From assembly GCF_017104715.1 (NCBI RefSeq), contig NZ_JAAGPI010000006.1, forward strand, positions 124,001 to 188,000: 64,000 nt of DNA. Reading direction: 5' to 3'. The position numbers and the translations under genes were made by a program. Every line of letters begins with the position of its first letter. The stretch's first letter is position 1. The DNA comes from Burkholderia sp. Ac-20365 (GTDB lineage Bacteria; Pseudomonadota; Gammaproteobacteria; Burkholderiales; Burkholderiaceae). Below, in pieces: positions 45,905 through 56,316 of this stretch. The notes beneath the pieces were generated by a model. It saw only the letters and a program-made list of their open reading frames with translations. It did not search any database and had not been told where the DNA came from.

Positions 45905-48219
45905 GCCTTGTCCTGCGGCTTCCGGGTTGCGTTGTCGCCGCCGTTGCCATTGCCGTTCTGCGACATGGCCGCGTTGCGCGCAGCGAGCTTGCGTCGCCGG
46001 GCCATGCGAGCGACCAGGATCAGCAGCAACAGCAGCACCATCAGCGTGAACGGAATGCCCCAGCGCGCCCAGTGATGCATGACCCATTCCGTGCTGCTCG
46101 CGCCCGTTGCCGCGAGATCGTCAGGGTTCACGGTGTCGAAGCGCTTGAGCACGCCCGTCGAATCGACCACGGCGATATTGCCGCGCGACAGTTGCAGCTT
46201 GTCCGTCAGCACGGGCGACTCGCCCGCCGAGCGATAGACGATGCCGTTCGCGTCGCCCGAACTCGCAACGCTCAGCACCGCGAGCCGCGTGAGGCCGGAC
46301 ACGTCGATCAGACGGTCGCCCTGCGCCGACTTGAGCGACAGGCGGTCGGCGGAGAACGAGACGGGATCGTGCTCGTCGGCGAGCGGCACATCGGCGGCGA
46401 GGAACGGGCCCGATGGATTCGCGCTGGCGCCGTTCGCGACCACGCTGAACTTCGCGGGCAACGGCGCGACGCCTGCCGCGCCTGTCAGCACGGCGAGACG
46501 CGGCACGCTGTCGACGGCATTGTCCAGATACGACTGCGGCACGATGACGGTCGCCGACGACGCATAGCGCGCCGCCATGCCGACGAAATCCTTGCCCGGC
46601 GTGCCGTCGGCGAGCTTCAGATAGCTGCTCGGCAGCACGGCGACGGGGTACGACTGACGCGCCTGGCAACCGGCATCCGGTTGACGTCGGAACGTGACGC
46701 GCAGGTCGTTGCTACGCGCGAGTGCATAGCGTGGAATTTTCAGGCTCAGACGCTCGCGCTTGCCGTCGATATCGAGCAGCTTTGCGCCGATCATCACGTC
46801 GTTGAAATAGACGGTCGCGGTCGCCGCGCCGTTCGACAACGTAGGCGACGTGGCGAGATCGAGCACGACTTCGTCGGGCAGCTTGCCGTTGCCCGAGGCC
46901 GCGGCGAGATCGAAGCTCGCTTCCCACGCGGCGGTCGAATGCACGTCGACGCTGCGCGGCTCGCCGCCGAGCTCGGACAGCAGGATCGCATCGCCATGCG
47001 TGCGCTCGCCCGTATCGATCTGATGGACAACCACGCGGCGCGATATGTCGATGGATCGCCAGCTGCGCGCGAGCACCGCAACGCCCGCGTTGTCGCCAAC
47101 GACGATCACCGCCCGCCCGCCGTAGTGCGCGACGCGTACTTCGCCTGCTGCGAGCGGTGCGACGAGCTGGCTGGCAGTGTGTTCGCGCCACGCGTCGAAC
47201 GAAGGCAGCATTGCAGCCGACGATTGCGCGATCTGTGCGCGCAACGCATCGAGCGCCGCGTTGAACGAAGCACGCAGCGCCTCGTCCGCGACGATCACGT
47301 CGGGACCGAACACGCGACGCGGCGCGAGCGCGAGGATCGCGCCGAGTTCTGCCGCGTTGGCGACCGGGTGTTGTTGCGCGTCGGGCGCGGAGGCGGAGGC
47401 GGAAGCGGAAGCGGCGAGCGCGTCGAACGCCGGGATACCGCGCAGCGATGCCGGTATCGCGAGCGACGACAGGTCGACGTTCGAACCGACAGCAGGCATC
47501 GCCTGCGTCAACGGACGCTTGCCGTCGCGCTGCAACAGCGCGTCGGTGCGCCACGCGTTGTCGAGGGAAGCGGCGGTGAGGCTGCGGCCCGCGATCGTCA
47601 GCACGGGCACGTACGGCAGGGCGCTCCACGCGGTGCGGATGTCGCGCACGTTGGCGGGATCGAAGCGGTAGGTGAGGCGCGTCGATGGGTCCACGCGCAA
47701 CACGTTGCCGATCGCGGTCTGATCCGTGCAGACGTTGTCGTTGATGACCGATGCGTAGCCGAGACCGAGCCGCACGAATCCCGCCGAACGCGGTGCGCCA
47801 TCGACGCCGAGGTCGATCGTCACGCCGCCTTCGGATTTGTCGAGTGCGCGTGCGGCCACGGGCGAGCCGTCGAGCGACACGAGCATCGTCGTGCGTCCGC
47901 CGTCGCCGCGTACATAGCCGCCGTCGAATTGCAGGCTTGCGTCGGTGAGCGGCACGTCGGCGGGGACGGGCAGGAAGAATTCTCTGCGCGTGTCGGGTGC
48001 CGTCAGCGTGACGGCGCTCAGCAGGCCGAGCTGACGCAGCGTGACAGTGCGCGTTTCGATCACGCTCTGGTTCAGGCTGTCGAACGCACCGGCGGCGAAC
48101 GATGGCACGGAGCACATCGCAACCGCGACGAGCGCGAACGGGCGGATACAGGAGCCAACGGAATAGCGGGCAAGCGCGGGACGGGCACGCGCGATGCCAC
48201 GGCGTAACGTGTCGATCAT
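45901..48219 (-). CDS. BcsB-like (cellulose synthase regulatory subunit B) periplasmic protein
   Basis: The 772-residue protein has an N-terminal signal, a large periplasmic beta-rich body and one C-terminal membrane helix (WGIPFTLMVLLLLLILVARM) with a basic tail, the topology of BcsB. Blocks such as LGLLSAVTLTAPDTRREFFLP and FNDVMIGAKLLDIDGKRE, and paired carbohydrate-binding-like segments, fit the family. It is translated with the NfrB-like synthase (GTGA overlap), so it should guide that polymer through the periplasm. The start at 48219 lies 58 bp after wecB. Confidence 0.78.
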   Translation of the reverse strand: MIDTLRRGIARARPALARYSVGSCIRPFALVAVAMCSVPSFAAGAFDSLNQSVIETRTVTLRQLGLLSAVTLTAPDTRREFFLPVPADVPLTDASLQFDGGYVRGDGGRTTMLVSLDGSPVAARALDKSEGGVTIDLGVDGAPRSAGFVRLGLGYASVINDNVCTDQTAIGNVLRVDPSTRLTYRFDPANVRDIRTAWSALPYVPVLTIAGRSLTAASLDNAWRTDALLQRDGKRPLTQAMPAVGSNVDLSSLAIPASLRGIPAFDALAASASASASAPDAQQHPVANAAELGAILALAPRRVFGPDVIVADEALRASFNAALDALRAQIAQSSAAMLPSFDAWREHTASQLVAPLAAGEVRVAHYGGRAVIVVGDNAGVAVLARSWRSIDISRRVVVHQIDTGERTHGDAILLSELGGEPRSVDVHSTAAWEASFDLAAASGNGKLPDEVVLDLATSPTLSNGAATATVYFNDVMIGAKLLDIDGKRERLSLKIPRYALARSNDLRVTFRRQPDAGCQARQSYPVAVLPSSYLKLADGTPGKDFVGMAARYASSATVIVPQSYLDNAVDSVPRLAVLTGAAGVAPLPAKFSVVANGASANPSGPFLAADVPLADEHDPVSFSADRLSLKSAQGDRLIDVSGLTRLAVLSVASSGDANGIVYRSAGESPVLTDKLQLSRGNIAVVDSTGVLKRFDTVNPDDLAATGASSTEWVMHHWARWGIPFTLMVLLLLLILVARMARRRKLAARNAAMSQNGNGNGGDNATRKPQDKA

Positions 48220-48277
48220 CAGGTCGGAGTCTCGTCGGACGAAGTTGAGCAGTGCAGTGCTGTCGACGTGCAGGCGA

Positions 48278-49450
48278 TCAGGCCAAAGCAGCGAGCGGGG
48301 CGACGTCGGCGGGCGGCGCGAATTCCTCGAACGCGCGCCCGGCCAGCGCGGCGACGATCCGCTGCGAAGCGCGGCCATCGCCATAAGGGTTCACGCGTCG
48401 CGCGAAGGCGGCGCGCGCGTCGGGATCATCGAGCAGATATGTGACCGCGCCGACGATCGTGTCGCGCCGGGTGCCGACCAGCTGAACGGTGCCCGCTTCG
48501 ATGGCTTCGGGCCGCTCGGTGGTGTCGCGCATGACGAGCACCGGCTTGCCGAGCGCGGGCGCTTCTTCCTGCACGCCGCCCGAATCGGTCAGCACGAGCG
48601 TGGCGCACTGGAGCAAACGGATAAAGCCCGCGTAGTCCTGCGGCTCGATCAGATGCACGTTGCGAACGCCGTTCAAGGCATCGCGCACGGGGCCGAGCAC
48701 GTTCGGATTCAGATGCACTGGATAGACGATCTGTACATCGTCACGTCGCGCGATATCCGCCAGCGCCGCGCAGACATTCGCGAGCCCGGCGCCGAAATTC
48801 TCACGGCGGTGCCCGGTGACCAGCACCAGATGCTTCATCGGATTGATAAAGCGGAAGCGCGAATCGAGACTCGTGCAAAACGGCGGATTGTGCTCGATGC
48901 GGCGGACCATCGAATGCAATGCGTCGATCACCGTGTTGCCCGTCACATAGACCTTGCCCGCAAGCGTTTCGGCTGCGAGGTTCGATTTCGACTGGCGCGT
49001 GGGCGCGAACAGCAGATCCGCAACGACGTCGACGACGCGCCGGTTCGCTTCTTCAGGCCACGGGTGTTGCAGGTCGCGCGTGCGCAGGCCGGCTTCGACG
49101 TGCGCGACAGGCACGCGTGAATTGAAGGCGGCGATCGCAGCGGCCGAGGCTGTCGTCGTGTCGCCGTGCACGACGATGCGATCGGGCCGCACCTGCGCGA
49201 TCACATGGTCGAGCGAGGCGATCACTTTCGATGCCACGCCGTTGAGCGTCTGGTTCCCCGTCATCAGCGCGAGATCGAAATGCGCGCTGATACCGAATGC
49301 AGTCAGCACCTGATCGAGCATCGAACGGTGCTGGCCGCTCAGACACACGATGGGTTCAATCTCGGGGTCCGCCTGCATTGCGCGGATCAAAGGCGCCATC
49401 TTGATGGCTTCGGGCCGCGTCCCAAATACCGACATGATCTTCTTTTTCAT
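48278..49450 (-). CDS. wecB: UDP-N-acetylglucosamine 2-epimerase (non-hydrolysing)
   Basis: The 390-residue protein is a full WecB: GTRPEAIKMAP near the start, HGDTTT, HVEAGLRT, HPWPEEANRR, TGHRRENFG and DSGGVQEEAPALG, with the catalytic Asp, Glu and His residues in these motifs. It makes UDP-ManNAc from UDP-GlcNAc in the cytoplasm. As first gene of the operon it supplies the likely donor for the NfrB-like synthase, as in E. coli where WecB is needed for the N4 glycan receptor. Confidence 0.93.
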   Translation of the reverse strand: MKKKIMSVFGTRPEAIKMAPLIRAMQADPEIEPIVCLSGQHRSMLDQVLTAFGISAHFDLALMTGNQTLNGVASKVIASLDHVIAQVRPDRIVVHGDTTTASAAAIAAFNSRVPVAHVEAGLRTRDLQHPWPEEANRRVVDVVADLLFAPTRQSKSNLAAETLAGKVYVTGNTVIDALHSMVRRIEHNPPFCTSLDSRFRFINPMKHLVLVTGHRRENFGAGLANVCAALADIARRDDVQIVYPVHLNPNVLGPVRDALNGVRNVHLIEPQDYAGFIRLLQCATLVLTDSGGVQEEAPALGKPVLVMRDTTERPEAIEAGTVQLVGTRRDTIVGAVTYLLDDPDARAAFARRVNPYGDGRASQRIVAALAGRAFEEFAPPADVAPLAALA

Positions 49451-49786
49451 TTTTCATTACGGTCGTTATGCGTATTGCACGGCATATTAAATTGCCGCGT
49501 AAAAGCGCAAGCGCGTAATGTGTAAGAAAAATTTTCAAACAGATGCGGTATTTATGCCATGTGGCGAGCGGCGCCAGGAAGCGTTTTCCCGGTAGAAAAT
49601 GGGGCGGGAAAAATAATTGATTTAATAAGGAATGAATTGCTGACGGGTTAAAGAGCCGCAATGGAATTTTTGCATGGTTTGATTAAAGTTTTAGCAGATT
49701 GCGGCTTTCAATTCGTCGATATGACTCTGAACGATTTAACGATTTAACCTGGTCAATTCAGAGTCAAACACATCGGACGTTCAAAT
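49451..49786 (-). promoter_or_regulatory. AT-rich upstream region of the exopolysaccharide operon
   Basis: This 336-bp gene-free stretch is clearly more AT-rich than its surroundings and serves as leader and promoter region of the wecB operon. It holds a perfect 10-bp inverted repeat (49722-49731 with 49757-49766, loop 25 nt) whose loop contains the direct repeat GATTTAAC twice (49733-49740, 49741-49748). No -35/-10 pair is certain. Confidence 0.5.
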
Positions 49787-50872
49787 TTAACGGGTCTTGT
49801 CGATCAGTGCGCGTGCCTGTTCACCCGACATCAGCCCGCGGTCCTTGCGGTTGGCCGCGCTTGCCGCATACACCGCTTTGCGCGCATGCGTGATACCGAG
49901 CGGCTCGAATCCATTGCCCGGATTGAACGCCATCTGATTGATGGCCGCCTCGTCGTCCGTGGAAGGGGCCGATGAAATCTCGAGTTCCCCGATCACGACC
50001 GTCGGCGCTTCCCAAACAATCGACGCGTCGTTGACGGGCGTGTGCTTTTCGTCGGTGAAGAGCTGTACGGCCAGTTGCCACTTCAGCGCGCCCTTGCCGA
50101 CGCGGTTGAGCAGATCGTCGCGCAGATACTGCTCGCCATGCGGATCGCCATCAGTGCCGGGCACCGTGTCGGGATGCGGTTGCAATGCGTATTTGAAGGC
50201 AGCATCGCCGAGTTTGACGACCGAGCCCCAGAACGTCTCCGTCGTGAGGCTCGCCACCTTGTGGAGCTTCGTTGCTTCGGCCAGGATGCCGAAGGAGCGC
50301 GCCGCCTCGACAGGTCCGAGCTTGTGGCTGAACGTGTCGGCGGTCGCCTTGCCGACCAGTCCCGTCAATCCCCCTTCTATCTGCGCGATGAGCAGATCGG
50401 CGATTTCCATGAAGGTTGTTGCGTCGCGTGTGTGCGATCGGCCGCCTTCGTTGGTCGCGAGCAGATCGGTTTCTGTGCCTTCGGGCGTGAAGAACTTGAT
50501 GGCGACGCCGCGCACGTCGGCCTCGGTGTCCGCGAAAGGACAGGGCTGTCCGTTCGAAAAACGGCATGCCGCGCGATACTGGAGCGGCGCGCCTGAGTTA
50601 CCGCGGTTTGCGAAAGGACCGGCTGCCAGCGCCTGCGGCACCGTGTCGAAGATGCGCAGCGTACCGAATGCGCCCATCAACTGCTTCTGATGCTGCCCCC
50701 TGTCGATACGTCCGTTCAAGCCCGTCTTGCTGCTCGACGCAATCGATTCCTGTTGTGCGCGAATCTTGCCGACCAGCGTGGCGAGCGTGTCCGGTGTGTC
50801 CGGGCGGTCTTCCCATCCCGTGCCGATGGCTGACGGTTGTCCGCTTGCACCAGGTGACGTTTCGTTTGCCAT
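49787..50872 (-). CDS. Catalase-family heme protein, short y4iL-like type
   Basis: The 361-residue protein belongs to the small catalase-like group: RGQHQKQLMGAFGTLRI near the N-terminus with the distal histidine, RFSNGQ, RGVAIKFFTPEGTETDLLATN, and the ending FEPLGITHARKAVYAAS. The usual C-terminal heme-ligand tyrosine motif of typical catalases is not recognisable. It has no signal peptide. GGAGGCGATC precedes ATG 50872. It may be peroxidatic; activity is uncertain. Confidence 0.8.
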   Translation of the reverse strand: MANETSPGASGQPSAIGTGWEDRPDTPDTLATLVGKIRAQQESIASSSKTGLNGRIDRGQHQKQLMGAFGTLRIFDTVPQALAAGPFANRGNSGAPLQYRAACRFSNGQPCPFADTEADVRGVAIKFFTPEGTETDLLATNEGGRSHTRDATTFMEIADLLIAQIEGGLTGLVGKATADTFSHKLGPVEAARSFGILAEATKLHKVASLTTETFWGSVVKLGDAAFKYALQPHPDTVPGTDGDPHGEQYLRDDLLNRVGKGALKWQLAVQLFTDEKHTPVNDASIVWEAPTVVIGELEISSAPSTDDEAAINQMAFNPGNGFEPLGITHARKAVYAASAANRKDRGLMSGEQARALIDKTR

Positions 50873-50981
50873 GATCGCCTCCGAACAGGTTCAATGCGCT
50901 ACGCGTGCATACGTACACATTGATAGGCGCTCTTGCCCGTCTGTGCAAGGCCGCAAGCGGGCATCGCAGGCAGCGTCGCAA

Positions 50982-51014
50982 CGGTTCGCGGTCACCACCG
51001 GCAACCGCGAACCG
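50982..51014 (-). terminator. Hairpin after the phn-ald genes, possible terminator
   Basis: An 11-bp perfect stem (50982-50992 with 51004-51014) encloses an 11-nt loop, 17 bp past the ald stop codon on the minus strand. It lacks a T-tract, so termination may need Rho; it could also protect the 3' end. Confidence 0.45.
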
Positions 51015-51031
51015 CGTTATAGCAAACATCG

Positions 51032-52147
51032 TCACGCGACAAGCGACGCCGCATCCTCGCAAACATAACCCAGCGACGCCGCCACTTCCGGACACGTCAC
51101 CTTGCCGAACGCGACGTTGAGGCCATGAAGCAGATGCACGTTTTCGCCGAGCGCCTTGCGCCAGCCATTATTCGCGATGTCCAGCACGAAGGGCAGGGTG
51201 GCGTTGTTCAGCGCATAAGTCGAAGTATTGGGCACACCGCCCGGCATGTTGGCGACACAATAGTGGACGACTTCGCCGACCTTGTAGGTCGGTTCCGCGT
51301 GCGTAGTGGGCTTTGCTGTCTCGCAGCATCCTCCCTGGTCGATCGCGACATCGACGATCACGGAGCCTGGGCGCATCTGCTCGACCATCTTGCGCGTGAT
51401 GAGCTTGGGCGCGGCCGCACCCGGCACCAGCACGCCGCCGATCACCAGATCGGCATCGAGCACATGCTGTTCGATATTGTCCCGGTTCGAATACACGGTG
51501 ATCACGCGCGCGCCCAGCAGACGGTCCATGCGCCGCAGCGCCTCGACATTGCGGTCGATCACCACCACCTGTGCACCCGTGCCGACAGCCATCTGCGCGG
51601 CATTGCTGCCGACCACGCCTGCGCCGAGAATCACGATCTTCCCGGAAGGCACACCTGCGACGCCGCCGAGCAAAATGCCTTTGCCGCCATGCGCGCGTTC
51701 CAGGCAGAAAGCGCCCGCCTGAATGGACATGCGGCCCGCCACTTCCGACATCGGCGCGAGCAAGGGTAATCCTCCGCTCGCCTGCGTGACCGTCTCGTAG
51801 GCGATACACACCGCGTTGCTCTTCACGAGGTCCGCGCATTGTTCCGGATCCGGCGCAAGGTGCAGGTACGTGAAGAGAATCTGCCCGTCGCGCAGCATTG
51901 CGCGCTCGCGTGCCTGCGGCTCTTTCACCTTGACGATCATGTCGGCGCTGGAAAATATCGCTGCGGCGTTGGCCGCGACTTGCGCGCCCGCCGCGCGATA
52001 CGCGTCATCCGATGCACCGATACCCGCACCCGCACCTGTCTCTACGCTCACGGTGTGTCCGTTCGCGACGATCTCACGCACTGAAGAGGGTGTGAGACCG
52101 ACGCGATACTCGTGATTCTTGATCTCCTTCGGAACGCCGATGTGCAT
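51032..52147 (-). CDS. ald: Alanine dehydrogenase
   Basis: The 371-residue protein is a full alanine dehydrogenase: MHIGVPKEIKNHEYRVGLTP, Arg15, Lys75 and His96 at the substrate site, and the NAD-binding GAGVVGSNAAQMAVG. It oxidises L-alanine to pyruvate and ammonia. ATG 52147 follows AGGAGG. It is the third gene of the phnA-phnY-ald unit; since PhnW uses pyruvate and makes alanine, Ald can regenerate the amino acceptor. Confidence 0.95.
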   Translation of the reverse strand: MHIGVPKEIKNHEYRVGLTPSSVREIVANGHTVSVETGAGAGIGASDDAYRAAGAQVAANAAAIFSSADMIVKVKEPQARERAMLRDGQILFTYLHLAPDPEQCADLVKSNAVCIAYETVTQASGGLPLLAPMSEVAGRMSIQAGAFCLERAHGGKGILLGGVAGVPSGKIVILGAGVVGSNAAQMAVGTGAQVVVIDRNVEALRRMDRLLGARVITVYSNRDNIEQHVLDADLVIGGVLVPGAAAPKLITRKMVEQMRPGSVIVDVAIDQGGCCETAKPTTHAEPTYKVGEVVHYCVANMPGGVPNTSTYALNNATLPFVLDIANNGWRKALGENVHLLHGLNVAFGKVTCPEVAASLGYVCEDAASLVA

Positions 52148-52213
52148 ATTGCCTCCTGTATGGGACTGCATGCCTGCATTCAGGCTGTCTCGTTCGCTCT
52201 ATTCGTCAGACGT

Positions 52214-53671
52214 TCACCATGGCAGCGAATAGGTCTTGGTATTGGTGAAGCTCTTCATCGCCTCCTGCACGCCTTCCTTATAGCCTAGGCCGGAATCCTT
52301 GACGCCGCCGAACGGAGTGAGTTCGAGGCGATAACCCGGCACCTCGCGCACATTGACGCTGCCCACTTCCAGTTCCGAAACGAAGCGCGTGATGTAGTCG
52401 AAGCGGTTCGTGCAGATGGAAGAGGACAGCGCATAGTCGGTGCTGTTCGACATGTGGATCGCTTCGTCGATATTGCTGAAGCGCATGATCGGCGACACGG
52501 GGCCGAAGGTTTCATGCTTGACGAGCGGCATATCCGGACTCACGCGATCGACGACGGTTGGCGAGTAGAGCGCGCCATCGCGCTGGTTGCCGGCCAGCAG
52601 ACGCGCGCCGCGAACGAGCGCGTCGTCCACCTGACGCTCGCAGAAACGCGCGGCGGCTTCGTCGATCACGGTGCCCATGTCGACGGATGCATCGGCGGGA
52701 TTGCCGTATTTCCACGCGCGCGTTTTGTCGACCACGAGATCGGTGAAGCGGTCGGCGACGGCTTCATGCACCAGCATTCGCTTGATGGCCGTGCAGCGTT
52801 GCCCCGAGTTCTTGTACGAGCCCGATACGGCGAGCGTGCTGGCTTCATCGAGATCCGCGTCTTCCATCACGATGATGGGATCGTTGCCGCCCAGCTCCAG
52901 CACCGCGCGCCGATAACCCATGCGCGACGCAATCGATTTACCGATCGACACGCCGCCCGTGAAGGTGATCAGATCGATCGCGCGATTGGTGATCAGTTCG
53001 TCGGCGATCACGGCCGGGTCGCCCGTCACGACCTGCAGCATCTGCACGGGCAGGCCTGCTTCGTACAGGATGTCGGCGAGCAGATAGCACGACAGCGGCA
53101 CCTTCTCGGACGGCTTCACGACGATGCGGTTGTTGGTTGCAATCGACGGCACGATCTTGTGCGCGACCTGGTTCATCGGGTGATTGAACGGCGTGATGGC
53201 CGAAATCACGCCGAGCAGCGGATCGCGCTGCGTGTAGACGCGCCGCTTCTTGCCATGCGGCGTGAGATCGCACGAGAAGATCTGGCCGTCGTCCTTCAGC
53301 ACTTCGCCTGCGCCGAACACGAGCACATCGGCAACACGTCCTGCTTCGTAGGTCGAATCCTTGATGCACAGGCCGGCTTCCGCTGTGATCAGCGCGGCAA
53401 TTTCCGCTGTGCGTGCGCGCACTGCATCCGCTGCGCGGCGCAGAATCGCGGCACGTTCGTAACGCGTGAGCGTGGGGCGATAGGCGCGCGCAACGGCGAA
53501 CGCGCGGCGCACATCGTCGAGCGTCGCCTTCGGCACCGTGCCGACCAGCGCGCCGTCATAGGGGCTGCGCACTTCGATGACTTCATCGCGCCAGATCTTT
53601 TCGCCGTCGATACGCAACGCTTCGTGGCGAACCTGCGCGTGGGCTTTCGTCGTGTCTGCAATGGCGTTCAT
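52214..53671 (-). CDS. phnY: Phosphonoacetaldehyde dehydrogenase
   Basis: The 485-residue protein is an NAD-dependent aldehyde dehydrogenase with LELGGND (Glu base) and GQRCTAIKR (Cys nucleophile). Its placement between phnA and ald, in a cluster with phnW, identifies it as PhnY, which converts phosphonoacetaldehyde to phosphonoacetate. ATG 53671 sits seven bases after AGGA; ATG 53677 is the alternative. It follows phnA by 13 bp. Confidence 0.9.
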   Translation of the reverse strand: MNAIADTTKAHAQVRHEALRIDGEKIWRDEVIEVRSPYDGALVGTVPKATLDDVRRAFAVARAYRPTLTRYERAAILRRAADAVRARTAEIAALITAEAGLCIKDSTYEAGRVADVLVFGAGEVLKDDGQIFSCDLTPHGKKRRVYTQRDPLLGVISAITPFNHPMNQVAHKIVPSIATNNRIVVKPSEKVPLSCYLLADILYEAGLPVQMLQVVTGDPAVIADELITNRAIDLITFTGGVSIGKSIASRMGYRRAVLELGGNDPIIVMEDADLDEASTLAVSGSYKNSGQRCTAIKRMLVHEAVADRFTDLVVDKTRAWKYGNPADASVDMGTVIDEAAARFCERQVDDALVRGARLLAGNQRDGALYSPTVVDRVSPDMPLVKHETFGPVSPIMRFSNIDEAIHMSNSTDYALSSSICTNRFDYITRFVSELEVGSVNVREVPGYRLELTPFGGVKDSGLGYKEGVQEAMKSFTNTKTYSLPW

Positions 53672-53684
53672 GAGCATGTCCTGA

Positions 53685-55023
<1,339 letters not shown>

Positions 55024-55135
55024 CAACAGACAACAACAAAGAAGTCCTCCGGGGAGCGCAGTAGTCGAAGCCGCATGTGCAGCGCTGGCCGTTTTCGTCG
55101 CTGGCCGCGACGCCACTCATCAAGGGGTCTGGAAA

Positions 55136-56191
55136 ATGAAGGAAGGAGCGGGATTCAACGGTTGTAAGGCGTTTCTGAAAGTGGCGGCGCGCTGTGTGAT
55201 GGCGGCGTCGATGGCGTTCGGTGTCGCGCAGGTGGCGCACGCAAAAACGCAGTTGCTCGTCTACACGGCGCTCGAAGACGAGGCGATGAAGCCGTACAAG
55301 GACGCATTCGAGAAGGCGAACCCCGACATCGAGATCCGTTGGGTGCGCGATTCGACGGGCGCGGTCACGGCGAAGCTGCTCGCCGAAAAGAGCAATCCGC
55401 GCGCCGACGTCGTGCTTGGACTGGCCGCATCGAGCCTCACGCTGCTCGATCTGCAGGGCATGCTGATGCCGTATCAGCCGAAAGGCTTCGACGCCCTGAC
55501 GCGCAAATACAGCGACACCAACAATCCGCCGCACTGGGTCGGCATGGACGTGTGGGGCGCGACCATCTGCTACAACCGCGTCGAAGCGGAAAAGCGTCAT
55601 CTGCCGAAGCCGACTTCGTGGGAAGACCTCGCCAAGCCCATCTACAAAGGGATGATCGTGATGCCGAGTCCGGTGTCGTCGGGTACCGGCTATCTCGATG
55701 TGACGTCGTGGCTGCAAACCTTCGGTGACGAGAAGGGCTGGCAGTACATGGACGCGCTCGACAAGAACGTCGCGCAATACGTGCACTCCGGTTCGAAGCC
55801 TTGCACGCTGGCGGGCACGGGCGAATTCCCGATTGGCATTTCATTCGAGTTCCGCGGCCATGAACTGCAGGCGCAAGGCGCGCCCATCGACCTGATCTTC
55901 CCGAAAGAAGGACTCGGTTGGGACATGGAAGCCACGGGCGTCATGAAGACCACCAAACATCCCGACGAAGCGAAGAAGCTCGCCGACTTCATGGCGAGCC
56001 GGCAAGCGAACGAAATCACCGCGCAATGGTGGGCGATCGTCGCGTATCCGGGTGTCGCGAAGAAGCTCTCCGGCATTCCCGACAACTATTCCCAGTTGCT
56101 CGTGAAAAACGATTTCGTCTGGTCCGCGAAGAACCGCCAGTCGATTCTCGACGACTGGCAAAAGCGCTACGGCAGCAAGGAACAGAAGTAG
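55136..56191 (+). CDS. 2-Aminoethylphosphonate ABC transporter, periplasmic binding protein
   Basis: The 351-residue protein has a signal peptide of about 36 residues ending at AHA and a type 1 extracellular binding domain in the Fe3+/polyamine/AEP branch (LLVYTALEDEAMKPYKDAFE; DVWGATICYNRVEAEK; SPVSSGTGYLDVTSWLQ). Its position in front of matching ATPase and permease genes and next to phnW identifies it as the AEP-specific PhnS2-type protein. Confidence 0.88.
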   Translation: MKEGAGFNGCKAFLKVAARCVMAASMAFGVAQVAHAKTQLLVYTALEDEAMKPYKDAFEKANPDIEIRWVRDSTGAVTAKLLAEKSNPRADVVLGLAASSLTLLDLQGMLMPYQPKGFDALTRKYSDTNNPPHWVGMDVWGATICYNRVEAEKRHLPKPTSWEDLAKPIYKGMIVMPSPVSSGTGYLDVTSWLQTFGDEKGWQYMDALDKNVAQYVHSGSKPCTLAGTGEFPIGISFEFRGHELQAQGAPIDLIFPKEGLGWDMEATGVMKTTKHPDEAKKLADFMASRQANEITAQWWAIVAYPGVAKKLSGIPDNYSQLLVKNDFVWSAKNRQSILDDWQKRYGSKEQK

Positions 56192-56316
56192 CGACGGGTC
56201 TCGTGTGAAGCGCGCGCATGTCATGCCTGTTGCGCGCTTCGGTCGGGGCGGGCGGCGCGTCGTGCATGTCGCGCGTGCTGCCGGGTTGCAGGAGAAAGGC
56301 GAAGCCGGAGGATCAG

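Noticed and set aside
45832..48207. A 791-codon open frame on the plus strand
   Set aside because: It is antisense to the BcsB-like gene, has Arg-rich low-complexity translation and no ribosome site.
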